Part shown: in pieces, positions 33,196 to 42,362 of the stretch
Layout: each line of letters begins with the position of its first letter
Numbering within the stretch: position 1 is the first letter of the stretch
Assembly (NCBI GenBank): GCA_904377845.1
Contig: CAJFGR010000004.1
Location: 19,732 to 83,731 of the forward strand
Direction: 5' to 3'
Source: an uncultured Ruminococcus sp.
GTDB lineage: Bacteria; Bacillota; Clostridia; Lachnospirales; Lachnospiraceae
Length of the DNA: 64,000 nucleotides
Position numbers and translations under genes: made by a program
The notes under the pieces: generated by a model
What the model saw: only the letters and a program-made list of their open reading frames with translations
Database searches by the model: none
What the model was told of the DNA's origin: nothing

Positions 33196-34947
33196 CTACG
33201 ACACTCTCCCGTTATCCATCTCATACACCACATCCGCCAGGTTCATGGTAGATTTTCTGTGTGATACCAGCAGAACTGTTTTATCTCCCTTTCCTTCTTT
33301 CAGAGATTTCAGAATAATTCCTTCATTCAGGGAATCCAGATTGCTGGTAGGTTCATCAAGAAGAAGGAAGGGCGCATCATGGAGAAAGGCACGGGCAATT
33401 CCGATCCTCTGCTTCTCGCCGCCGGAAAGCGTATCTCCCAGTTCGCCGACTTCCGTGTCGTATCCATTTGGAAGTGTCATAATAAAATCATGGATGGACG
33501 CCTTCTTTGTCGCCTCCATAATCTCATCTCTGGATGCCTCCGGCTTTCCGACGGCAATATTATTCGCAATGGAATCATGGAACAGGCAGGTCTCCTGGGT
33601 TACACAGGATTCCATCTCCCGCAGATCGGATGTATTGATTCCCCGTACGTCTCTTCCGGAAATCAGGATCTGCCCGCCCTGCACATCCCAGAACCGCATG
33701 AGGAGTTTCAGCAGAGTGGACTTGCCGGAGCCGCTGGCGCCGTGGATACCGACGACCTTCCCCTTCGGTATTTTTATGGAATAATCTTTCAGAATCTGTT
33801 CCTCTTCATATGCAAAATCGACATTATCCGCCTCTGCATCAGCAAAGAAAACACTTCCTGCTCCTGTCACTTCCTCCACCTGAGGCTCCTCTTCCAGAAT
33901 GGACAGCACACGTTCACCGCTGGCCAGGGTCTGGTTCAGATTATTGGACAGACTGGCAAAGGCAGTTACAGGGCCGAAAGAGCCCATCATGGCGATGGTT
34001 CCCACAAGCATCCCTGTAAGATCCACGCTCCCCGCCTGCTTCAGACCGATCATCAGAAAGAGCATGGCAAAGGAGAACAGCAGGATCACCAGATTTGTCA
34101 CAGATTTCTGGGAGGCTTCCAGCCGGTTCAGCCCTCTCTGCATCTCTCCCAGCTGCCGGGAAAGCTTTTTCATCTCTTCCCGTCTCTTCTCCCCCTGACG
34201 GTACTGAATTGTCTCGTCCAGCCCCCGCAGGGGAATAAAGAATTCCGCTGCCAGCAGAATCAGCATCAGCGCTCCGTGGACGCTTAAATATCCTTTCATA
34301 AATTCTGAAAGAGTCACTATCATTCCGACCGCTGCCCCGCCGTAAGCAATAATATCCATTACACTGGTGGAATTGAGCTGCATTGTCAGCACCTTCATGG
34401 TAATCCGGCGGAACCGCTGTGACTCCTCATCCATCTCCTCTGCTTTCTTCTCGTCAGACCGGTAAATCTTAAGAGTCGTCAGCCCCTGCAGATTTTCCAG
34501 AAAGCTGTCTCCCAGTTCCGTATAGATTCCCCAGTATTTATTCAACAGACGTTTCGCGATCTTCTGAACCGCCACAATGGACACAGGAATTAAAGGAACG
34601 CAGATCAGCAGAACCAGACTTGCCTTCCAGTTTATAAAGGACAGGAGCACAAACAGCGTCACCGGCGCCAGCAGACTGTAAAACAACTGAGACAGATATT
34701 TTCCAAAATAGGTCTCCAGCTGTTCCACACCTTCCGCCGCCATCTGCACCACCTCGGAAGTAGCCGTTTTCTCTCTGTACGCAGCTCCCAGACGAAGCAG
34801 CTTGCTGTAAATCTTATCTCTCAGAATCCGCTTTACATCCACACTGGCCCGGTAGGAGGCATGGGACACCCGCCTGTCGCAGATAAAACGAAACGCCATG
34901 GCAATCAGTACGAGAACACCGTAACTCACTCCTGTCCGCAATGTCAC
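33196..34947 (-). CDS. Chimeric, N-terminally truncated ABC transporter (TMD + NBD)
   Basis: This 583-residue protein carries one complete nucleotide-binding domain (GASGSGKST, LSGGEKQR, FLLLDEPTS, VSHRKST) but an odd membrane part. The N-terminal half resembles the first protein of a CydDC-like tandem pair from its second helix to AEFFIPLR. From GLDETIQYRQGEKR on it resembles the second protein. Helix 5-6 blocks occur twice in a row before the NBD. I infer a deletion that fused two tandem genes, losing the first NBD. The original start, ATG 34999 after AAAGGA, opens a different frame, so the 5' end is also damaged. Function is doubtful. Confidence 0.75.
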   Translation of the reverse strand: MTLRTGVSYGVLVLIAMAFRFICDRRVSHASYRASVDVKRILRDKIYSKLLRLGAAYREKTATSEVVQMAAEGVEQLETYFGKYLSQLFYSLLAPVTLFVLLSFINWKASLVLLICVPLIPVSIVAVQKIAKRLLNKYWGIYTELGDSFLENLQGLTTLKIYRSDEKKAEEMDEESQRFRRITMKVLTMQLNSTSVMDIIAYGGAAVGMIVTLSEFMKGYLSVHGALMLILLAAEFFIPLRGLDETIQYRQGEKRREEMKKLSRQLGEMQRGLNRLEASQKSVTNLVILLFSFAMLFLMIGLKQAGSVDLTGMLVGTIAMMGSFGPVTAFASLSNNLNQTLASGERVLSILEEEPQVEEVTGAGSVFFADAEADNVDFAYEEEQILKDYSIKIPKGKVVGIHGASGSGKSTLLKLLMRFWDVQGGQILISGRDVRGINTSDLREMESCVTQETCLFHDSIANNIAVGKPEASRDEIMEATKKASIHDFIMTLPNGYDTEVGELGDTLSGGEKQRIGIARAFLHDAPFLLLDEPTSNLDSLNEGIILKSLKEGKGDKTVLLVSHRKSTMNLADVVYEMDNGRVS

Positions 34948-35057
34948 TTCCCAAAAGCAGCCATATGATCCGCAGGGGATTCTTTCTCTCTTTTTTCATA
35001 TGAATATTCCTTTCTGAGATAATATTTTTCTGCTGCGGATACCAATGTCCGCTCTTT

Positions 35058-35075
35058 AGTTAGCTTGCGCTAACT
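35058..35075. promoter_or_regulatory. AGTTAG-N6-CTAACT operator, copy 2
   Basis: A perfect inverted repeat (AGTTAGC TTGC GCTAACT) just downstream of a TATATC -10-like box reading toward the chimeric ABC gene. It has the same arms and spacing as the site before DUF2325. Confidence 0.65.
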
Positions 35076-35205
35076 TATTAGCATATTTGATATACCATTT
35101 CCCCTGCCTGCTTATCAATAATTATTCTCAAAAATGGGCTTTTTGATATTTTTTCTCATTTATTTTCTATTTTTTCTTTGTATCCACTCATATAATCTCT
35201 CATTA

Positions 35206-35223
35206 AGTTAGTGTATCCTAACA
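35206..35223. promoter_or_regulatory. AGTTAG-N6-CTAACA operator, copy 3
   Basis: A third copy with spacer TGTATC and one arm base changed, 148 bases upstream of copy 2 in the same promoter region. Confidence 0.55.
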
Positions 35224-35230
35224 GGTACTC

Positions 35231-35257
35231 AAAAAAAGAAGCCGTGCTTACACGGCT
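35231..35257 (-). terminator. Terminator of the LysR gene at 35316
   Basis: AGCCGTG pairs with CACGGCT around a four-base loop, followed on the minus strand by TCTTTTTTT. Confidence 0.85.
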
Positions 35258-35315
35258 GTAATTATGATATGAAAAATATTTATAATTTGTTAATCATATC
35301 TTTTATAATTGAGAA

Positions 35316-36239
35316 CTATTTCCGAATATGCAAATACTTTTTCAGCGCCTTGATATACATCTCCCCCACTTTTCCGGGGATCGTATTTTTCCTCGTGATA
35401 TAGCCGATCTCCATGACACTGTTGTGATTCTCCTCATCATCCCGGAACGGAACGGCCGCAAATTCATTGCCGTTAAGCTCCTCGCAGATAATCCCGGAGC
35501 AAAGCGTATAACCGTTCAGTCCGACCATCAGGTTCAGCATGGTCGCCCTGTCATTTGCCCGGATAATCTTTGGGTATTCGTTGGTAGATAGAATTTCTTC
35601 CGCAAGATAAAAAGAACTGTTGTCCCCCTGCTCGAACGCAAGGCAGGGATAGTCGGAAAGCTGGCTGAAGCTGATAGACTCTTCTCCTGCCAGAGGATGA
35701 TTTTTCCATAAGTACACATATGCCTGACAGTCGATCAGATGATGAAACTCCAGTCCCGCCGAGCGCAGCAGCTTCTCCATGCTCTTCCGGTTAAAATCGC
35801 TGAGATAGAGAACTCCGATCTCGCTTTTCATAGTGCTGACGTCGCTGATCACTTCCGCGGTCTTTGTCTCCCGGATGGCGAACTCATATTTGGACATATC
35901 AAACTGTTTCGCCATATCAACAAATGCTTTCACAGCAAAAGAATAATGCTGGGTGGAGACGCCGAACTTCTTCTTCAATGATCCGTTCTCTCCGTATTTC
36001 TCAAGGATCGTCTCATACTGTCCGTAGAGCTGCCTTGCGTACAGAAGGAACTCTGCCCCGTCATTGGTCAGAGTTACACCCCTGCCGCTGCGATTGAACA
36101 GCGTAATCCCCAGCTCTTTTTCCAGCTCCTGCACGGAGCTGGTCAGAGATGGCTGGGAGACATATAACTGTTCCGCAGCCTTATTTATCGATTTTGTCTC
36201 AGCTATTGTAATAATATAGTTCAACTGGGTCAGTGTCAT
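35316..36239 (-). CDS. LysR family transcriptional regulator
   Basis: A full-length 307-residue LysR regulator: helix-turn-helix in residues 1-60 (SINKAAEQLYVSQPSLTSSV) and effector domain to the end. Its ATG overlaps the stop of the CDP-alcohol phosphatidyltransferase gene (ATGA), so it is co-translated with a phospholipid gene rather than divergent from a target, an uncommon place for a LysR gene. The terminator at 35231 closes the unit. The target is unknown. Confidence 0.9.
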   Translation of the reverse strand: MTLTQLNYIITIAETKSINKAAEQLYVSQPSLTSSVQELEKELGITLFNRSGRGVTLTNDGAEFLLYARQLYGQYETILEKYGENGSLKKKFGVSTQHYSFAVKAFVDMAKQFDMSKYEFAIRETKTAEVISDVSTMKSEIGVLYLSDFNRKSMEKLLRSAGLEFHHLIDCQAYVYLWKNHPLAGEESISFSQLSDYPCLAFEQGDNSSFYLAEEILSTNEYPKIIRANDRATMLNLMVGLNGYTLCSGIICEELNGNEFAAVPFRDDEENHNSVMEIGYITRKNTIPGKVGEMYIKALKKYLHIRK

Positions 36240-36859
36240 TTCTCTGTTCCCGTCTCTCTTAAAGCCTTCAGATTGTGGCGTCCGTAGAGCACCAGTGAGA
36301 TCAGCATCATGACAACGCAGATTCCGATCAGCACTTTTGACACAACATCCGGAATATTATACCAGAACACATGAAGGATCATCATAGCATAAAGAAGCCA
36401 TGTATTGACCTTTCCGTGCCAGTCTGCCCCAAATACTTTTCCCGTCTTCTGAATTACAAGAAGCCCTGTCACTCCCATAAAGAACTCTTTCACTACCATG
36501 AGGGCAAGGGGAGCGATCATAAGCGGGAACCGGGTAAGCAGGCAGAACAGCATAGCCGCCTGTGTCACTTTGTCCGCAATCGGATCAAGGACTTTTCCCA
36601 GATCGCTTATCATATTGAATTTTCTTGCAATAATCCCGTCCACCGTATCTGTAAGTCCGGATATAATCAGTATGATCCCTGTCCACAGATAGTTCTTTTC
36701 CACACAGTACAGCCACATAAATACCGGGATCAGACACAGACGGAAAAACGAGAGCAGATTAGGAATTGTCAGTATCTTGCTCTGTGAACTGCCAGTATTT
36801 CCTTCTTTCGTATTCTGTGAATTTATATTTTCTTTCATGTTTTCTGATTGAGATTTCAT
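36236..36859 (-). CDS. CDP-alcohol phosphatidyltransferase
   Basis: A 207-residue membrane enzyme of the PgsA type, transferring a phosphatidyl group from CDP-diacylglycerol to an alcohol such as glycerol-3-phosphate. The full signature is present: DTVDGIIARKF, then G and DPIADK (D-x2-DG-x2-AR-x8-G-x3-D-x3-D). Five or six hydrophobic segments follow. The hydrophilic N-terminal 25 residues (SQSENMKENINSQ) are unusual. I start at ATG 36859, with GGGAGG six bases upstream; a longer reading from 36943 has none. Whether it is the housekeeping PgsA or a cardiolipin-type synthase cannot be told. Confidence 0.88.
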   Translation of the reverse strand: MKSQSENMKENINSQNTKEGNTGSSQSKILTIPNLLSFFRLCLIPVFMWLYCVEKNYLWTGIILIISGLTDTVDGIIARKFNMISDLGKVLDPIADKVTQAAMLFCLLTRFPLMIAPLALMVVKEFFMGVTGLLVIQKTGKVFGADWHGKVNTWLLYAMMILHVFWYNIPDVVSKVLIGICVVMMLISLVLYGRHNLKALRETGTEK

Positions 36860-36972
36860 TCGTTTCCTCCCGTAAAATTCATCCTGTCGTACGGATAAGA
36901 TGATAGGACGAATCCACAGACTTGTCAATGATTTTGGGTTCACTTTTGTCGATGTTTTTCCCTTTCACTCTC

Positions 36973-37647
36973 CTATCTGTCCAGCAGCCAGTGAATTCCT
37001 GCTACGGTCCTCTTTTCTGCATCTTTATAATGATTCCCGGGATTCAGTTGGAATACTGTGCTGATTCCTTTTCCTCTATAATACTCTTCAATTTTCTCTG
37101 TATTTTCCTGAACGGTTTTCATATAGGCGTTGCGGGTTCTGGCTTCTTTGTTTCCCAGTGAAAAATATAAGCAATCCGGCACCTTTTTTATCGTATGCGA
37201 TGAAATATATTCTGTAATTCCTGGATACCACAAGGAACCGGACATACTGGCAGCTCTTGAAAAAAGATCTGTCTGATACAGAGAATACAAGGCAAAGAGT
37301 CCTGCAAGTGAGTACCCAGCAATGCCGCGCCACAATACAGATCCCTTTATCTCCTTTTCCGCTTCCGGCACAATCCTTTCAATAAGAAGTTTCAAATAAT
37401 CATCCGCCCCTCCCGTACAAGGTTCGGCATTTTTGAAGACCGGCGGGACCTCCCACGGAGACATATCGTAATTCCAATTGAGATTGCTGACAGATACAAG
37501 CGTAAACGGCGGACAGCCGCCCTCCCTGAGAACGTACAGCACCTGCTCTCCTTCTTTCTCGAAAGTATTAAGATAGATCACCGGACGATCCGGTTCAGCG
37601 CATGGATAAATGGTTATATGTTTCTGTTCAATCGTAAACTGAGTCAT
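36973..37647 (-). CDS. Alpha/beta-hydrolase-fold esterase
   Basis: A 224-residue cytosolic hydrolase of the esterase-D/IroE-like group. GYSLAG carries the nucleophile serine and GNHYKD near the end gives the histidine. A substrate-cap stretch (YDMSPWEVPPVF) precedes the serine. IroE relatives hydrolyse siderophore esters, but nothing adjacent proves this; a general carboxylesterase is equally possible. GAGGAAG precedes the ATG. It sits alone between the phospholipid gene and the YjbR fusion, all on the minus strand. Confidence 0.8.
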   Translation of the reverse strand: MTQFTIEQKHITIYPCAEPDRPVIYLNTFEKEGEQVLYVLREGGCPPFTLVSVSNLNWNYDMSPWEVPPVFKNAEPCTGGADDYLKLLIERIVPEAEKEIKGSVLWRGIAGYSLAGLFALYSLYQTDLFSRAASMSGSLWYPGITEYISSHTIKKVPDCLYFSLGNKEARTRNAYMKTVQENTEKIEEYYRGKGISTVFQLNPGNHYKDAEKRTVAGIHWLLDR

Positions 37648-37690
37648 ATGTATCTTCCTCTTTCTTTCTGGCAGGTGTGATACTGTTTCA

Positions 37691-38470
37691 CTAACTGCTC
37701 ATAACTTCCAGTTCATCATGCAGCGCGGGCGGAACGCTCCGCGGTCCCCTGACAGCATACACTCCGTAATCTTTCAGTCTGTGACAGGTCATCTGATCCC
37801 TTCCGAACCGGTACAGCAGACGGATTCTCATGATGCGGTTCATATGGACATTTCCGTCGTCATATTCATAGGGAATGTCCACTTCTACTGCCTCACATTT
37901 ATACAAAATTGCAGAAACAGGCGCCGCCATATAAATATAAATGATGTCTCCCACGCTGATATTGCTGCTCTGTTTCCAGATAATCGTATTGCTTTCGGCA
38001 AAAGCTTCCTCAAGATCAAAGTATTTTGGATTTGCCGGGATGAGCCATTCCTTTTTCTCTGCAAGATGCGACTTTCGCAATGTATTCCTGCTGGCTGTGA
38101 GCAGGAAACTCTGATCCAGCAGGGAACAGACCTGTTTTCTTTCCACGGAGCCATCCAGAAGAATCGTGATCCAGTTGCCCTTATGCATATGGTATCCGGG
38201 AAGAATTCCCTTTTCCGCCACAAGAAATCCAGCCATCTCCGGGTCACACTTTATATCCAGTATATCTATATACCCGGTGCCGGAGAGTCCGAGATTTTCC
38301 CGTTTTACAGTCATGATCAGCCCGTACCATTTCCGGTTGTCTGCATGACGCAGCACCAGATCGTCCGGGAGTGTCGTCCATGGATATTCCGGCTTTGTTC
38401 CGTATTGCTTCAACGCATATTTTAATACGTCCTCCCTGTTGCATTTTTCATGAGATGTCGTATTTTTCAT
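37691..38470 (-). CDS. MmcQ/YjbR-like protein fused to an EVE/PUA-like domain
   Basis: A 259-residue protein. Residues 1-125 match the MmcQ/YjbR (CyaY-like fold) family: WTTLPDDLVLRHADNRKWYGLIM, then PGYHMHKGNWITILLDG. Residues about 140-259 (NTIIWKQSSNISVGDIIYIYM, then a basic strand region) resemble EVE/PUA-like nucleic-acid-base-binding domains. The fusion suggests recognition of modified nucleotides, but the function is unknown. I start at ATG 38470 after GAGGAGA. The 174 bases upstream hold no other gene. Confidence 0.75.
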   Translation of the reverse strand: MKNTTSHEKCNREDVLKYALKQYGTKPEYPWTTLPDDLVLRHADNRKWYGLIMTVKRENLGLSGTGYIDILDIKCDPEMAGFLVAEKGILPGYHMHKGNWITILLDGSVERKQVCSLLDQSFLLTASRNTLRKSHLAEKKEWLIPANPKYFDLEEAFAESNTIIWKQSSNISVGDIIYIYMAAPVSAILYKCEAVEVDIPYEYDDGNVHMNRIMRIRLLYRFGRDQMTCHRLKDYGVYAVRGPRSVPPALHDELEVMSS

Positions 38471-38680
38471 GAAGAAATCTCCTCTCTGTTCCTGTACGCA
38501 TTTCATTGCTGAACTCGTTAATTTTCATTATATGATCACTATACTAAAAATACAACATCCCATCCGGATGCAGATAACCTTTATGCATAAAATCCCCACA
38601 GGAACCATTTACCGGATCTTGCTATGATCCATGATTTCTGCGGGGATACTATTTCAATTATTCAGCTGTCATATTATTCT

Positions 38681-40579
38681 TTACGCAGCGAAATTACCTG
38701 TATACAGCTGATAATACTTACCTTTCGCCGCGATCAGCTCATCATGCGTACCTCGCTCGATGATGCGTCCCTGCTCCATGACCATGATACAGTCGGCGTT
38801 CTTGACTGTCGACAGACGATGGGCGATGACAAATGTAGTACGTCCTTTCATCAGCGCGTCCATACCTGCCTGCACCAGTTTCTCGGTACGTGTATCAATG
38901 GATGACGTCGCCTCGTCAAGGATCAGCGCCGGCGGATCTGCAACTGCCGCACGGGCAATGGCAAGGAGCTGTCTCTGGCCCTGGCTTAAGTTTGCACCGT
39001 CTCCGGTAAGCATCGTGTTATATCCATCCGGCAGACGACGGATAAATCCGTCCGCGTTGGCCAACTTTGCAGCCTTGATACAGTCCTCATCGGTTGCATC
39101 CAGCTTACCGTAACGGATATTATCCATAACAGTTCCGGTGAACAGATGAGTATCCTGAAGCACCATACCGAGAGATCTTCTCAGATCCGGCTTCTTGATC
39201 TTGTTGATATTGATACCGTCGTAGCGGATCTTGCCGTCTGCGATATCGTAGAAACGGTTGATCAGGTTGGTGATCGTCGTCTTACCTGCACCGGTAGCAC
39301 CGACAAAGGCAATCTTCTGTCCCGGTTTCGCGTACAGGCTGATATTGTGAAGCACGATCTTCTTTTCGTCATAGCCGAAGTCTACATCGTCAAGGACAAC
39401 TGCACCTTCCTGTTTTGTATAAGTTACAGTTCCCTCTGCTTTATGAGGATGTTTCCATGCCCACAGATTTGTTCTTGTAGGAGACTCAGTCAGGTTGCCG
39501 TTCTCATCCTCAATGGCGTTGACAAGCTCTACATATCCCTCGTCTTTTTCCGGCTCCTGATCCATCAGGTCAAATACACGCTGAGCACCGGCTGCCGCGT
39601 TGACTACGAAGTTGATCTGCTGGCTGACCTGTGTGATCGGGTTTGTAAAGCTCTTATTCAGGCCCACAAAAGTAACCACTGTACCGATGGTGACTCCTGC
39701 CAGACCGTTGATTCCGAGAATGGCTCCGACAATCGCAACCAGCGCATAACTGATCCAGCCGATGTTGGCGTTGATCGGCATCAGCAGGTTCGCATAGCGG
39801 TTTGCTTTGTTTGTACTGTTTCTCAGCTTCTCATTCACTTCGTGGAAATCTTTCATAGCCGCCTCTTCATGGCAGAATACTTTTACCACTTTCTGGCCGT
39901 CCAGCATTTCCTCAATGAAACCGTCCACAGCTCCCAGATCGATCTGCTGGCGGATATAGTATCTTCCGGACAGCTTTGAGAAATTCGATGTGACAAGCAG
40001 CATAACAACTGCAGTCAGTATGGAAATAATCGTAAGTACCGGGTTCAGGATAATCATCGTAACCAGCGTAGCCGCCATTGTGATGACTGAGTTAATAATC
40101 TGCGGAATACTCTGGCTCAACAGCTGTCTTAATGTATCGACATCATTTGTGTACACAGACATGATGTCTCCGTGTGCATGAGTATCGAAATATTTGATCG
40201 GCAGGGACTCCATCCTGCGGAACAGGTCGTCTCTTAGATGACGCATTGTTCCCTGGCTGACATTGACCATAATACGGTTATAAGCAAATGCCGTGATAAC
40301 GCCGACTCCCATGATACAAGCCAGCCGGATCAAATCAGAAGCAAGTCCGCTGAAATCATCGGTTCCGTTCTGAAGCATCGGCGTAATGTAATCATCCACC
40401 AGAGTCTGCGGAAACGTCGCCCCGACCACAGTCGCTATAGCCGTGATCAGGATACAGACTATAACAAGTAGAAACGGATATTTATAATAATGGAGCATAT
40501 ACCGGATGACACGGTTAATAAGCTTTGTAGCCGTATTGACCCGGTCTCCTGATTTTTTTTCATTCTGTTTTTCGTTCAT
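38681..40579 (-). CDS. Multidrug ABC exporter half-transporter B
   Basis: A 632-residue TMD-NBD fusion with six membrane helices (residues 20-330) and a complete ATPase: GATGAGKTT, LSQGQRQL (signature variant), ALILDEATSSID and IAHRLST. A linker insertion of about 35 residues between TMD and NBD is typical of the larger partner in heterodimeric exporters such as BmrCD. It follows its partner gene by 43 bases and both lie behind a MarR gene. Substrates are probably drugs or amphipathic toxins. Confidence 0.92.
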   Translation of the reverse strand: MNEKQNEKKSGDRVNTATKLINRVIRYMLHYYKYPFLLVIVCILITAIATVVGATFPQTLVDDYITPMLQNGTDDFSGLASDLIRLACIMGVGVITAFAYNRIMVNVSQGTMRHLRDDLFRRMESLPIKYFDTHAHGDIMSVYTNDVDTLRQLLSQSIPQIINSVITMAATLVTMIILNPVLTIISILTAVVMLLVTSNFSKLSGRYYIRQQIDLGAVDGFIEEMLDGQKVVKVFCHEEAAMKDFHEVNEKLRNSTNKANRYANLLMPINANIGWISYALVAIVGAILGINGLAGVTIGTVVTFVGLNKSFTNPITQVSQQINFVVNAAAGAQRVFDLMDQEPEKDEGYVELVNAIEDENGNLTESPTRTNLWAWKHPHKAEGTVTYTKQEGAVVLDDVDFGYDEKKIVLHNISLYAKPGQKIAFVGATGAGKTTITNLINRFYDIADGKIRYDGININKIKKPDLRRSLGMVLQDTHLFTGTVMDNIRYGKLDATDEDCIKAAKLANADGFIRRLPDGYNTMLTGDGANLSQGQRQLLAIARAAVADPPALILDEATSSIDTRTEKLVQAGMDALMKGRTTFVIAHRLSTVKNADCIMVMEQGRIIERGTHDELIAAKGKYYQLYTGNFAA

Positions 40580-40622
40580 AGATCAGTTCTTTCTCCTTTC
40601 CATGTTTTTGCAGTGTTCCGGA

Positions 40623-42362
40623 TTATGCAGGCTGATCGAAATCGCCGCTGCCTTCCAGCTGTGAATTGTAGATTTCCTGATAGATTGCATTATTCTTCAG
40701 CAGGTTCTCGTGAGTATCAAATGCATCGATCTTTCCATCATCCAGCACAAGGATCCGGTCAGCGGACTCAACACTGGAGACACGCTGTGCAATGATGATC
40801 TTCGTCGTTCCCGGGATCTTCTTCGCAAATGCAGCGCGGATACTTGCATCAGTAGCTGTATCCACAGCACTTGTAGAGTCGTCAAGAATCAGGACTTTCG
40901 GTTTCTTAAGAAGGGCGCGGGCGATACACAGACGCTGTTTCTGCCCTCCCGATACATTGGATCCTCCACGCTCGATTCTCGTCTCATAGCCGTCCGGCAT
41001 CCGGTCGATAAATTCATCAGCACAGGCTGCCCTGCACGCCTCAATACATTCCTCTTCTGTAGCATCCGGATTGCCCCAGCGAAGATTATCAAGAATCGTA
41101 CCGGAGAACAGAGTGTTCTTCTGAAGTACTACAGACACTTGATTTTTCAGAACTTTCGTATCATATCTGCGGACGTCCACACCGCCCACACAGACAGATC
41201 CTTCATCCACATCGTACAGACGGCAGATCAGGTTGACCAGACTGCTCTTTCCCGAACCGGTACCGCCGATCACGCCGATCGTCTCTCCGCTCTTAATGTG
41301 AAGGTCAATATCTGAGAGGGCGTTTTTGCCGCTTCCGTGTTTGTACGAGAAATTAACATGGTTAAAATCAATACTTCCGTCAGTCACTGTCATCACCGGA
41401 TTCTCCGGATCCGTCAGATCGGCTTTCTCATTCAGCACCTCGCTGATACGCCGGATACTTGCCATGGACATACTGATCATAACGACAACCATGGAGAGCA
41501 TCATTAAGCTCATAAGAAGAGCCATAATATAACTGAACAGGCTGGTCAGGTCGCCGGTCGTCAGAGACCCGCCGACAATGAATTGTGCTCCGAACCATGA
41601 AACGGAGATAATACAGAAGTAAACTGCAACCATCATGGCCGGATTGTTGAACGCCAGCAGACCCTCCGCCTTAACAGAAAGGTCATAAAGCATCTTTGAG
41701 GCTTTGGAGAACTTCACATTCTCGTAGTCCTCACGTACAAATGCCTTGACAACACGAATCGCAGTGACATTTTCCTGTACGCTGGCATTTAAGTCATCGT
41801 ATCTGCGGAATACTTGTCTGAATATCTTCAGTGTTACCACCATGATCGAACCAATCACAATCACAAGGAATACGACGGCGATCAGGAACATTGCGCTTAA
41901 GCGCGGGCTGATGATCAGGCACATTGCAAAACTGAAGATCAGGTTCAGCGGCGCACGCACCGCCACACGGATGATCATCATATACGCGTTCTGCACGTTT
42001 GTGATATCTGTCGTCATACGTGTGACAAGACCGGGTACACTGAATTTATCAATATTTGAAAATGAAAACGTCTGGATATTGGCATAGATCGCTTCACGCA
42101 GATTTGCCGAAAGACCTGATGCTGCGCTTGCGGCGTTCTTTCCAGCAAATGCGCCGAAAGCAAGACTTAAAAATGCCATAAGCACCATGAGGGCTCCATA
42201 GCGGTATACAACCGGCAGATTGCTGGCTTCAAGCCCCCGGTCAATAATGATCGCAGTGACAAAGGGCATCAGTATTTCCATAATTACTTCAAGAGCGGTC
42301 AGGCCTATACAGAGAAAGGTGTCCCGCTTATACTTTCCCAGTTGTTGTAATACTTTTCTCAC
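40623..42362 (-). CDS. Multidrug ABC exporter half-transporter A
   Basis: A 579-residue half-transporter with six helices and one NBD: GGTGSGKSS, VSGGQKQR, VLILDDSTSAVD and IAQRVSS. The Walker B region ends in Asp (LDDSTSAVD) where a catalytic Glu is usual, so this is the non-canonical ATPase site of a heterodimer with the next gene, as in BmrC/TM287-type exporters. It begins at GTG 42362, overlapping the MarR stop (GTGA) with AGGAGG ten bases upstream inside the MarR gene. Confidence 0.92.
   Translation of the reverse strand: MRKVLQQLGKYKRDTFLCIGLTALEVIMEILMPFVTAIIIDRGLEASNLPVVYRYGALMVLMAFLSLAFGAFAGKNAASAASGLSANLREAIYANIQTFSFSNIDKFSVPGLVTRMTTDITNVQNAYMMIIRVAVRAPLNLIFSFAMCLIISPRLSAMFLIAVVFLVIVIGSIMVVTLKIFRQVFRRYDDLNASVQENVTAIRVVKAFVREDYENVKFSKASKMLYDLSVKAEGLLAFNNPAMMVAVYFCIISVSWFGAQFIVGGSLTTGDLTSLFSYIMALLMSLMMLSMVVVMISMSMASIRRISEVLNEKADLTDPENPVMTVTDGSIDFNHVNFSYKHGSGKNALSDIDLHIKSGETIGVIGGTGSGKSSLVNLICRLYDVDEGSVCVGGVDVRRYDTKVLKNQVSVVLQKNTLFSGTILDNLRWGNPDATEEECIEACRAACADEFIDRMPDGYETRIERGGSNVSGGQKQRLCIARALLKKPKVLILDDSTSAVDTATDASIRAAFAKKIPGTTKIIIAQRVSSVESADRILVLDDGKIDAFDTHENLLKNNAIYQEIYNSQLEGSGDFDQPA

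Larger units (their letters stand above)
35000..35315. other. Intergenic regulatory region of the chimeric ABC gene
   Basis: This 316-base AT-rich gap contains no gene. It holds the LysR terminator, two GTTAG-N6-CTAAC palindromes, and between them a TTGATA/TATATC promoter-like pair on the minus strand. Confidence 0.6.

Noticed and set aside
33379..34287. Plus-strand open frame of 302 codons over the chimeric ABC gene
   Set aside because: It is the antisense of a gene with clear ABC motifs and shows no domain of its own.
39146..39979. Plus-strand open frame of 277 codons over an ABC exporter gene
   Set aside because: Antisense shadow with no start signal; the minus-strand frame has complete ABC motifs.
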